A stretch of DNA of 64,000 nt from Anisus vortex. Taxonomy: Eukaryota; Mollusca; Gastropoda; Planorbidae. Within the stretch, counting starts at the first letter, position 1. Each line of letters begins with the position of its first letter. Of this stretch, positions 54,834 through 64,000 are shown in pieces. The stretch lies in assembly GCA_949126835.1 (NCBI GenBank), contig OX421495.1:17174079-17238078 (forward strand). Reading direction: 5' to 3'. The position numbers and the translations under genes are program-made. The notes beneath the pieces were generated by a model. That model worked only from the letters and a program-made list of their open reading frames with translations, had not been told where the DNA came from and did no database searches.

Positions 54834-56713
54834 TTTGCTTTATAGGGCCTACTTTGCCAATATTTAAATCTTGTTCAAATGTTAACCAGACCTAGAGAAG
54901 TCAAGTGAACACGCCGATTCAACGGATGAAGTAAAAAGGAAAAAAACACGACGAAAACCGAGACAAAGTTTTGTGACGAAAAAATGAACGAAATAAAATA
55001 CCGAGGTCAACGAAAACCGATATTTCACTGTTGCCCTAACAGGATTTAAAGTATAAATGCATTTAAAATAGGCTTGCGTTAGGTGATAAAATCCGTTATG
55101 TTTTTCTTTGTATTAATGGTAAAAAAAAAAACACGCAAACACACTTAACCAAAACACATACACGTTCCTTTTTTTTTTCCAAGTCGTTTTAAAGCTCGAC
55201 TAAAACGCAACATGTAATCAGGGCAAAGGTCAGTAATTTATGGAGGCGGTAAAGGTTACATTAGCAGTCACGAGACCCTGGCCGGAGTAATGAATGACTG
55301 CTGCGCGCAAGGGCCAGCGACAATTCTAATGAATGAAACGGTTTGACCTTAAAAGGGCCTGTGGGAAGCCAAGGATAGGTAACTCTTCGCGGTCGCCAAA
55401 TGAATGAATGAGGTGAAATAACAAGAGTACTAGACCCTGGCATAACACTGTTTTCTTGTTTAATTCAGCAACGTTGCGAAATTTAATTGCTTTAGATTTT
55501 AGATTAAATTCGTCAATATATCGTCAGCAAATAATTTGTTCTTTGTTATGAAATTAAGTATGGAATTAGCAAGATATATTAAAGATGCATTAAAATACTA
55601 TAAAAAACTTCAGTTAGCTAATAGAAGGGGCTGAGACCTGTAAAAAAAAGATAGGTTTAGGAATTAGCTGTAGCCTAAGGATCATTATAAGTGTAAATAC
55701 CTACATATAACAAGTGTAACAAATTAAAGCATTACATTTAGAAATGTATAGGGACAAGGTATACAAAAAAAGTTTAATAGTTCATAATAGTTTACATTAT
55801 AACTATTAAGAAATACAACACACTAATCTAATAATACATTTAGAAAGGCAAAGGCTCAGAGATAAATATATAGATCTAGATCTTTATACATTTCTTATAG
55901 CATTAGGAAGGAGTAAAAAACATCTATTTATTCACTTTCATCTTGAGTGGCTGGTTTTTTATTAAGATTTTACTTGGTAACTAGCTCAATGTGCCTGAGA
56001 CCTAAAGAAATAGAGTAGGCTTACACTTCTTAGTCATCTATTTGAAAATGTAAAAAGACGCTAAACGAATATTAAACTTTATATATATATATATGTGTGT
56101 GTAAATGAGAGCATGTAACTTAAATAAGTAGTCCACTTACAATAGGTGCAAAGTAAAGATAATCTATTTCTAGAGAAATCGAAATCGTCGCAAATTAGCA
56201 TTTTTTACAAGGTACTTCATATTTTATATAAAATATATATCAGAGTACTTAGAACTTTTAGCAGTTGCGCTAAAGCGATTAGCAATTATTTTTTGAAAAT
56301 TCTTGAAATAAAGTGGGGATACTATTTTATAATCTGCTGTTGTTTTTTTTTTTTTGTACTGCCTTTATTGTACTTATCTAAAGTGTGGTTAAAAATAATG
56401 TTCCGCTTTCGTTGGCTTAAAAAGGGTTGCCTGAACACATTAGTAACACCAACAAGTTGACAGCATTAAAAAAAAAAACACGTGTCAAAATGCTAATCGT
56501 TATATCTTTCTGCAACACAAGAGGGCGTAGCGAGCTAATGTCTCTTTTGCACACCTGGCTGGGGGCAATCTGAGAATAACAATATGAAACGTACAACTGC
56601 CATAATGTTGACAGTGTTGGAAATGTTCTGCGTTTACACACCCTATCGCGTGCAATCATGGCTTAAACTGAAATATTCCATCTCTGGGATTAATTTTATC
56701 CATCTATGGTAAC
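54834..56713. other. Long spacer without recognised gene
   Basis: Includes a CACGACGAAAACCGAGACAA / CAACGAAAACCGATATTTCA near-repeat at 54945-55025, a moderately GC-rich block at 55250-55440, (TA)n-(TG)n near 56083 and a T14 run near 56342. A worn LINE tail may lie at about 56420-56540 (GGTTGCCTGAACAC, GAGGGCGTAGCGAG). Small frames show no domain. Confidence 0.35.
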
Positions 56714-56965
56714 GATGCCCGAGCGGCGGCGAGTTTGGCTGGCGAAGGTCGTGGGTGAAGGCTAGGATTTGTTTCCGGCCCTGGGTCGTGTCCCTGAGTC
56801 TACCCGGCTCTGCTGGGTACCCGACATTAGTTGGGGTAAAGTCAAGGCGGCTGGGCATTGTGCTGGCCACACAATCCCTTAGTATGCCGTGGCCACAGAA
56901 ACCAGTAAAAGCAGCTTCACCGGGACCATGGATCAATTTGGCGGGATACTTTACTTTGACCCGTA
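56714..56965 (+). mobile_element. tRNA-derived SINE, near full length
   Basis: GATGCCCGAGCGGCGGCGAG is box A-like. GTCGTGGGTGAAGGCTAGGA marks a deletion around box B. The body follows with GTGTCCCTGAGTCTACCCGG, CTGGGTACCCGACATTAG, GGCGGCTGGGCATTGTGCTG, GCCGTGGCCACAGAAACC and a TACTTTACTTTGACCCG end. Confidence 0.85.
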
Positions 56966-57096
56966 CACTGGTAGGCCTACTTCTACATTTGTAAAAAGGA
57001 CAAAAAAATGGAATTTACTTTTTAGTTACCGTATATCTATATATGCTCTATCTAAATAGATATATCAGTAAACACGCTTCGATTGTTGGGGTAACT

Positions 57097-59303
57097 AGAC
57101 TCTATATTATTTTTATAAGACAAATTTATTTAGTGCCGTAGCAAGACCAAGACCAAAAGAAAAGGAGCGTAATAGAGAAAATCATTAAAGCGTTTCATAT
57201 TTAATTAAAAATTAACCTGTTTGTTATTATCAGCTTTTTTTTAAATAAACACATTCATAGCTAATACACAGTTTCATTACTAAACTTACACATTAATAGT
57301 TAACATTTGAATTTAGATCTAAATCTAGTTGTCAAGAAATTATTAAAGCAATAGATATACAGTCCTTAATGTTTGACCTCAGTATAACTGAGATTTACTC
57401 TCACATATTAATTTATTTTAGTGGCTAAAGCATGTTCTTAATTGCCCGAACTAGTTTCGGTCGAATCGGGTATTGTTCAATTGGCAAGAGCTACTGTTCG
57501 CTCTTAAATGGGCTCGTGCACTTTCGCCGACATTAGGGCGAGCTCGGAAGCTCAGCGAACTGGTGCTCTTGTTTTTAACTGATCTATTTTTAGCGCTGAG
57601 GCGAACTGCCGGATGTTAATATTGCTGCAAAATGGCTGCGCTCATAGACGAAGAAGCTTTTGGTGTTGCGATTACATTGCACACCGATTTTGGGCAATAT
57701 TGTTCAAGGCCTTGGTTTTTTCAACCTTATTTTTATAGTCCCGATGCAGGCATGGAACATTTCCCCATGCATCTATGAATATTACTAGACTGTCCTCTGA
57801 CATCTCTGGCAGCTGACTGTCTTGTGTAGGCGCCATTTTTTTTTCATTTAAGACTAGGAAATTTTGGTGCCTTTTCGCATAATGAACGTGATCAATTTAG
57901 CCAATCAATACGCGGCTTCGTCAACATGTCGACGAAGCAATCGTTCGCCCGAATTTGGCTCGCCGATACCCCCCGAGATGTCGCTTGTCGAGCAATAGAT
58001 CGCCCGGTTAAGCGCGAAAACGACGAAAGGCGAGCAATTTACGAAGCGAACCCTTGCTTGGGCTGTTCGGCGAAGTACAATTCGGGCAATTAAGAACATG
58101 CTTTAGCGACACTATTTAATTGCAATTAAGAGGAAGAGATACGTAATAATTATACAAACTGGGTAGTTATTTTAATGTTTAAAAGTGTAATGTACATTCT
58201 TTAGCCATAAAATATTTATATGATTTTTAACTATCTTGTGTAATTTGATCATTTTAGAGTTATAAATTGTAAGCCATTAATTTTTTTTTATGGAATCATA
58301 AAAGAAACATATTGGCAATATTAATTTAAAGAAAACGGGTTAATTATCTCCCTTCAATTAAATTCTCCAAAATTGATGCTAGTGATACCAAACAAGTTTT
58401 AATATAACTAGTGTACTTCTGAAAATGCTCATCTATCTTAATTTGCCTTAAATTAGGGAAAGAGTTAAATGTTTTGAAATAGATTTCACGGAAAGATATG
58501 CAAAGTTTCAATGTAAATCTATTCCAGTTGCCCAACACTTCAAGTGCTTTTGGACCCAGTCTTGTAAAAGGAAGTTTAACTCACTGAAACGTGTCGCCAA
58601 GTCATACAGAAACATTGACTTTAACAGTCAGACAAAAACAGTTCCTGTTTTTTCTTTATTAAGATACATCTTAATTGCTTCCAGACAAGAAAAGAATCTA
58701 CCTATACTCCGTATGACTTTCTTCTAGAAGAGACTTGAAAAACTATACAATTGACTATCTTAACAATAGATTCAATCACAGATTGCAAGTCCAATGATGG
58801 GAGCTTAGCATACAAACATTCCTGAATTAAAACAGTCGACGTCCAGTGTGATTCTCGTGTAGTTCGCCATGCAGCATTCACTAATTATGCTGACATACGT
58901 TGTTTTCACTTGTATTAAACAATATTCTTGGAGGTCTTTCGCGTGCCTCTGAAAATCGTTCTGCGTGCCAAGTGTGGCACGCGTGCCTTAGGTTGCCGAC
59001 CCCTCCTTCGCTTTGATTCTATAAATACTTTACGATACTAGATGTTCATCCCTAAAATGAGCAGTAGATGCAATTAATTTGGCAGAAATTCCCATCACTA
59101 TTAGCTGCTAGAAAAAGATTCGTGAATGGTTAAATAAGAACTGCACTATTATACAGTGTGTGTATCCTGAGGCACAGGGTTTTCTTATAACACTTGATAC
59201 GTACGTATTCTTAGTTATTCTATTAATCTAGAAAAATTGCTAAAAGTGGGGCCTTTTTCCTAAAATTTCGCTCCCCCTAGCGTCAAAACCTGGCTACGCC
59301 ACT
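57097..59303. mobile_element. Composite hAT-type element, copy 2 (inverted relative to 37267)
   Basis: Reading the minus strand, it begins at 59303 with CAGTGGCGTAGCCAGG and passes the nested GGCACGC end (GGCACGCGTGCCTTAGGTTG on plus at about 58977). It follows copy 1 down to TGCTACGGCACTAAATAAAT at about 57130. The minus frame at 58344-58538 (LGNWNRFTLKLCISF, FNSFPNLRQIKIDEHF, QKYTSYIKTCLVSLA) fits the LNLxLQGK...FP region of ZBED/GTF2IRD2-like hAT transposase, with decay. A 692-bp MITE interrupts this copy only. Confidence 0.7.
57421..58112. mobile_element. 692-bp MITE with long inverted ends, flanked by TA
   Basis: The left end GTGGCTAAAGCATGTTCTTA plus ATTGCCCGAA is answered by TTCGGGCAAT plus TAAGAACATGCTTTAGCGAC-AC on the right. 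TA lies on each side (57419-57420 and 58113-58114). The interior is CpG-rich (TCGCCGACATTAGGGCGAGC, CGCCCGAATTTGGCTCGCCG) and contrasts with its AT-rich host. It is absent from copy 1 at 38.5 kb, which acts as an empty site. The TA flanks suggest a Tc1/mariner-like family (inference). Confidence 0.8.
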
Positions 59304-59304
59304 G

Positions 59305-59540
59305 GATAGGTTATGACAAACGGGCAGCTGGAACAAAGAAAAAGAGGCCGCCCTCGCCTGCGATTTATAGACGTCTGCAAAAAAAGACATCACAAATCGT
59401 GGGAGGAACGCACCTCCTGGCCGTCAAAGGTGAGCGAGGGCACGCAAATCGCAGAAGCCACCCTTACATAAAGGGGCGAAGGAGCTCTGATTGGTACCTA
59501 GCAGTGGCTGGCTACACAATCCCATTGTATGATGAAACTC
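59305..59540 (+). mobile_element. Possible LINE C-terminal fragment
   Basis: Near 59323-59385 the codons read AAGTKKKRPPSPAIYRRLQK in one frame and RGRPRLRFIDVCKK in another. The latter resembles the KRGRPxxRxxDxCKxD block of LINE C-termini. Short and frameshifted. It abuts the hAT end at 59303. Confidence 0.35.
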
Positions 59541-60049
59541 TTACATGTTTATTCCGAAAGGAAGACAAACCATATTTTTTTAGGCCAAGGCCTACATAAT
59601 AAAGGAAAAAGTTCTCTTCTAATTGCCTCGAAGCCCTACTATTTCATACACCCGACAAGAAAGATTTTTTTTAACAATACCCTTCCGGTCTTAATTAAAT
59701 AGCGAAATATAAATCACGAAGTATACACTATTATAAATCTACTAATAAAAGACTAATTAGGTCTGGTCTCTGGACAGTCACACTATAATTTATACTCGAG
59801 CGCGGGAAGATGTGTTTTCACTTTAAGCTTGTAATGTAGACAAAAATATTTTAATTAAAACACACAAAAGAAAAAAGGTCAACACACTGCCATTAAGAAC
59901 GGGAAATGTCTCGTTGAAGACAGGCAAGGAGGGGACGTAATTCAAGGACGGGATGTCGGTCAATGAAAAAAATTTAAACAAAATTAGAGTGACATGCTCT
60001 TGCTGTTGTGTAAGTGCGTGTGTGCTTGAATGATGATGGGCTTCTAAAG

Positions 60050-61884
60050 CAGTGGTTCCCAAACTTTTTTAGGCCGCGACCCCTTTTTACAGTTTAATAT
60101 GCTTTGGCGACCCCCCCCCCCCATAAAAAAATTAATAATTTCGTTTCTAGTTTATTACTGCATTTTGCGACTGTTATGAATTGTAATGTAATTTTTTTAT
60201 AGTTACAAATTGAACCTAATTAAAGCATATCGATTAATCATTAAAAAAAAAGAAGACATAAAAATAAATGTAATTAAATATTGCAAGATACCTGTATAGG
60301 TCTAAGCTTAGGCCTATCTTTCTAATTTCAACACGACCGTCAGCTATTGTGATGGTTGACATTGCGTATTTCTCATCGGTTCAGAAATTCTTGGGACAGT
60401 CTTTGCAAGAGCACAACTAAGCAGTTCACCTCAAACAATAAGTCTACTGTGTTTAGACTTGATAACCAACAAGGTGGAAAAGCATGTTTACTAGGATATT
60501 TTGTTGGAAATGGAAGAAAATGGCGCTACACAATCTCAGTCAAAATAGTTTATGACAGCAAACATTTGATTCATAATTTTGTACCTGTCATTATAGAGAA
60601 ATCAGTTCTCTATGCATCGTTGTTAATACGCTCAATGAACTTTGTGCTTTCTCATGAATATCTTACACTTTGAATGTGAGTGGGCTTCTGGCAAGTACAT
60701 ATATATGTAGTGTCGGGTAGATTTGGAAAGTAGGCCCCTATCATGAAATTTCGGCTCCAAGCATGTGAAAGTGTTATTTCACAGAATTTATCATCGTAAT
60801 CATTTTGTCATGTTTTTCAAAGAAAGCAGATAAAGTAGACCAGGAGCCGCATGAGAAAAAAAAAAGTGCGGTTCAATCCCACTTTTCAACACTAGTCAAA
60901 TCTAGATGATTTATTTGCATTACATACGTTTATAGAAATCAGGAATCTTTTAAAAGGTCTGTTGACCATTTTATGAAACTGCCATAGGAATTACCATTAG
61001 AATGTAATCATATCATTCACAACCTTACAAGCCAATTCACAAACTTTAATCAAGTACAGTTTTTAATTTAAATTAATGTAACTTTTCCTAAACTTCAGCA
61101 TTGATCTTACAAATAATATTACAAAGATAAACTCTTATGGGCCCCGGCGCAGCGCAATAACTACACACACACACACAAACACACGCCCTCTTCGTGGGGC
61201 ATGAAGTAGACAGCATATACATTTCATTTTCATCAAATTTTTTATGCAGAAGCGAAAGTTCATTTGGAATGATCGGATCTTTTTAGATAAATTAAGGCAT
61301 GTTATATTTTCGGAGCATCATACTCGTTGCACAATTGCGAAAACAGTCGACTGTTTAAAAATCTTGTTTTTACAAAAGGGCACAACTTATGACGCTTTAT
61401 ATTACTTCTTTTAACTAGTGTGGCAATGTCTTTGTTGCTAATATTTGCCCATATATCATAAAGTGAGCTCCGATTACTTTTGGTCACTAATTATTTTGAA
61501 ATCCAGGCCGAACAGAATCTAAACTAAATTCCAAAAAATTCATGAAGTGTCGGTCGTTTTATCGCCAATACTAGGCCTACTGCTTTTAACACAATGGCTG
61601 CTTTTAACAGAGAAGAGGCTTTTTAACACAACTCTCCACGTGTTACTGGTCCGCATGCGTGCATTATGGTGCCGACCTTGTCACATACCCCTGTATTGAT
61701 GACATTATGCCAAGTAACCTACACGTAGTTTGCGGATGTATCTGCATGTAGGTGGACTCTCTTGGAGACGGAAAGATGAACTGTGTTTCGGCTCCTAGGA
61801 CCATCAAAAACATACGTTTTCCGAAGGTCTTTGGCGACCCCCGCGAAATGGTCATTCGACCCCCAAGGGGGTCGCGCCCCCCAG
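60050..61884 (-). mobile_element. hAT element with transposase remnant, copy 2 (left end present)
   Basis: The left end CAGTGGTTCCCAAACTTTTT plus TAGGCCGCGACCCC is preceded by TTCTAAAG (60042-60049). The right side ends GCGCCCCCCAG followed by TCTAAAGC, so a target duplication is visible, although the last ~14 bp of the right end are deleted. The interior from 60660 matches 46164-47400 almost exactly. It carries the same minus-strand VKTRFLNSRLFSQLCNEYDA transposase block (61302-61487). Confidence 0.82.
60356..60673 (+). other. 105-aa open frame inside the hAT element
   Basis: MTLRISHRFRNSWDSLCKST... is fairly protein-like, runs opposite to the transposase remnant, and lies in the part of the element missing from copy 1. 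I recognise no domain. It may be chance or an antisense shadow of decayed transposase codons. Confidence 0.15.
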
Positions 61885-62063
61885 TCTAAAGCATGTGTGT
61901 GCGGGAAAGGGGAGGCTACAATGTTATAATTAGGCATTTTACTTATGCTAGTTGACCCGTGGGCACAATGTGTCCTTTCAAAAATAATGTAGGCATATAT
62001 ATAATAAAAGATAACAAGATCGACAATATGAAAAAGCCTTGTACATTTTTTATACACCTACAA

Positions 62064-62240
62064 CAGGGGTCGGCAACCTTTTCATAATGGTGTGCCAAAG
62101 TAGGATTTATAATTCATTCAGCGCGCCAAAAGCCTAAAAGTCCTCCTGCTTTAGCATTCACTTTCTGGTAGAAGAGACTTGAATTGTCATTTTGGGAGTC
62201 CTCTGTGTGCCATTGGAGATTGCTCTGCTTGCCGACACCC
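62064..62240. mobile_element. Diverged GGCACGC-family hAT MITE
   Basis: CAGGGGTCGGCAACCTTTTC then ATAATGGTGTGCCAAAGTAG is nearly the same as the left end of 54264. The right end (TGTGTGCCATTGGAGATTGC, GCTTGCCGACACCCG) is worn. Confidence 0.65.
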
Positions 62241-62693
62241 GACTTACAACATACAACAGACAGTAGAGCGAATCACAAAGAAATGGAAAACTTGAAAGTC
62301 CCCGTTCCACACTTTGAATGAGAGCAAAACATAAGGACTACGTTTATTTATTTCATATCGACAATTTCAGGACTATGTGATACATTTTCCAGTTTATGTA
62401 TTTAGCTGTAGACTGTGTAGACACACACACACATATATATATATACAAGCTACATTGCCCGGCGTTGCCCGGGTGAAAAAAAAAAAGGACAGTCTGGGGT
62501 GCAGATAACAAATTTATAAACTACACTTACTGAATACTTTTAGGAAAGTAAATAAATATTGTAATAGGGTAAAAAAAAATAGTCAAATATTTTTATTTAA
62601 CAAAATCTATATTGCCTATAGACTATAGATTTACAATGTCTTTTGTTTTTAAAAGTTTGAAAAATTAATTGTCGAAAAAAAAAAGTATAGTCT

Positions 62694-62757
62694 AACTGGA
62701 GAATCGAACCCTGGTCGCCCGTATAGCAGTCCACTACGTTTACCACTGAGCTATCGA
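62694..62757 (-). promoter_or_regulatory. tRNA-like Pol III promoter segment, unit 1
   Basis: Contains TAGCTCAGTGG (box A, exact) and GGGTTCGATTC (box B, exact) at tRNA spacing. The acceptor and anticodon stems do not pair, so this is a SINE promoter and not a functional tRNA. Confidence 0.65.
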
Positions 62758-63138
62758 ATACACATGTGTAATGTGAAAAATTATTAGACGGTATATTGGG
62801 CTAGGCCTAGATAGGTCAGTGACACACGTGTTTTCAAATTGACCAATGGGGATCCTCGCGGGGCTTAACACTGTCTTTTTATATATATACAAGCTACATT
62901 GCCCGGCGTTGCCCGGGTGAAAAAAAAAAGGACTGTCTGGGGTGCAGATAACAAATTTATAAACTACACTTACTGAATACTTTTAGGAAAGTAAATAAAT
63001 ATTGTAATAGTTACTAATAGGGTAAAAAAAATAGTCAAATATTTTTATTTAACAAAATCTATATTGCCTATAGATTTACAATGTCTTTTGTTTTTAAAAG
63101 TTTGAAAAATTAATTGTCGAAAAAAAAAAGAATTGTCT

Positions 63139-63202
63139 AACTGGAGAATCGAACCCTGGTCGCCCGTTTAGCAGTCCACTACGTTTACCACTGAGCTATC
63201 GA
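63139..63202 (-). promoter_or_regulatory. tRNA-like Pol III promoter segment, unit 2
   Basis: Same boxes as unit 1, with one change in the anticodon arm region (CGTTTAGC versus CGTATAGC on the plus strand). Confidence 0.65.
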
Positions 63203-63609
63203 ATACACATGTCCGATGTGAAAAATTATTAGACGGTATATTGGGCTAGGCCTAGATAGGTCAGTGACACACGTGTTTTCAAATTGACCAATGGGGATCC
63301 TCGCGGGGCTTAACACTGTCTTTTTATATATATACAAGCTACATTGCCCGGCGTTGCCGGGGTGAAAAAAAACAGGACTGTATAAGGTGCAGATAAAAAA
63401 TGTATAAACTACACTTAAAAGAATCTTATATTTATTTTATTTTTTTACTGAAGACTTTTAGGAAAGTAATTTAAAATTAATATTCTAATCGGGTAAAAAA
63501 ATAGGCAAGTATTTTTTTAACACGAATCTAAATTGCCCGTAGATTTACAATGTCTTTTGTTTTTAAAAGTTTTAAAAAAAATTGTCGATAAAAAAAAAAG
63601 GTATAGTCT

Positions 63610-63673
63610 AACTGGAGAATCGAACCCGGGTCGCTTGCATAGCAGTCCGCTACGTTTACCACTGAGCTAGCGA
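63610..63673 (-). promoter_or_regulatory. tRNA-like Pol III promoter segment, unit 3
   Basis: Boxes A and B are intact. The T arm is closer to a true tRNA here (CCGGGTTCGATTC) and box A is preceded by GC, so this copy may be nearest to the ancestral tRNA. Confidence 0.65.
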
Positions 63674-63791
63674 AGATACATGAGCGATGTGAAAGATTAT
63701 TAGACGGTATATTGGGCTAGGCCTAGATAGGTCAGTGACACACGTGTTTTCAAATTGACCAATGGGGATCCTCGCGGGGCTTAACACTGTC

Positions 63792-63898
<107 letters not shown>

Positions 63899-64000
63899 AC
63901 AAAGACCTGTATACAAAATCGAGCTAATTATATAACACATTGAAGATTGAAATAGTAAAAAAAAATTAATACAAGTAATAGGTTATTGTTATATTACAAT

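Noticed and set aside
62694..63673. Functional tRNA genes
   Set aside because: Boxes A and B are intact, but acceptor, anticodon and T stems do not pair well and the sequence is embedded in a repeated SINE unit.

Overview
This is an AT-rich, repeat-dense eukaryotic window, with long introns, GT-AG splice sites, and abundant LINEs, tRNA-derived SINEs, hAT-type elements and minisatellites. The single recognisable host gene and the repeat repertoire suggest an invertebrate, most likely a gastropod mollusc of the pond-snail type. The lineage is inferred and was not tested by any search.

Gene region (about 1.7-15.9 kb, + strand). Thirteen exons join in perfect phase into a 510-residue single-pass membrane protein that I identify as protein amnionless (AMN). 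In animals AMN is the membrane-anchoring and sorting subunit of the cubilin-amnionless (CUBAM) endocytic receptor. The first exon encodes a signal peptide. Exons 2-9 encode the ectodomain, including a cysteine-rich VWC-like module. Exon 10 encodes the transmembrane helix. Exons 11 and 12 each carry one FxNPx(F/Y) endocytic motif. Exon 13 carries the stop codon, followed by two AATAAA signals. The introns hold LINE and SINE fragments, a 0.97-kb array of a 10-bp repeat, a 50-bp x4 repeat and simple repeats.

The remaining ~48 kb (16-64 kb) contains no intact gene that I can support. It holds non-autonomous hAT-type elements with CAGGGGTCGG..., CAGTGGTTC... or CAGTGGCGTAGCC... ends, some with clear 8-bp target duplications and fragments of transposase. 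It also holds 3' ends of at least two LINE groups, about nine copies of a tRNA-derived SINE, and three tandem copies of a second tRNA-like SINE at the right edge. Minisatellites have periods of 10, 16, 18, 20, 25, 26, 33, 39, 42 and 50 bp, and there are several long microsatellites. A CpG-rich patch near 35.5 kb, an NRF1-type palindrome near 41.1 kb and a possible MADF-domain exon near 45.4 kb are the only hints of other gene activity.

The most striking pattern is that three large minisatellites lie inside transposon copies whose sequence supplies the repeat monomer. The 10-bp array grew inside the RNase H region of a LINE. One 39-bp array grew in the middle of a tRNA-derived SINE. Another 39-bp array grew inside the C-terminal coding end of a second LINE. 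Transposon sequence on both sides of each array lets the origin be read directly.
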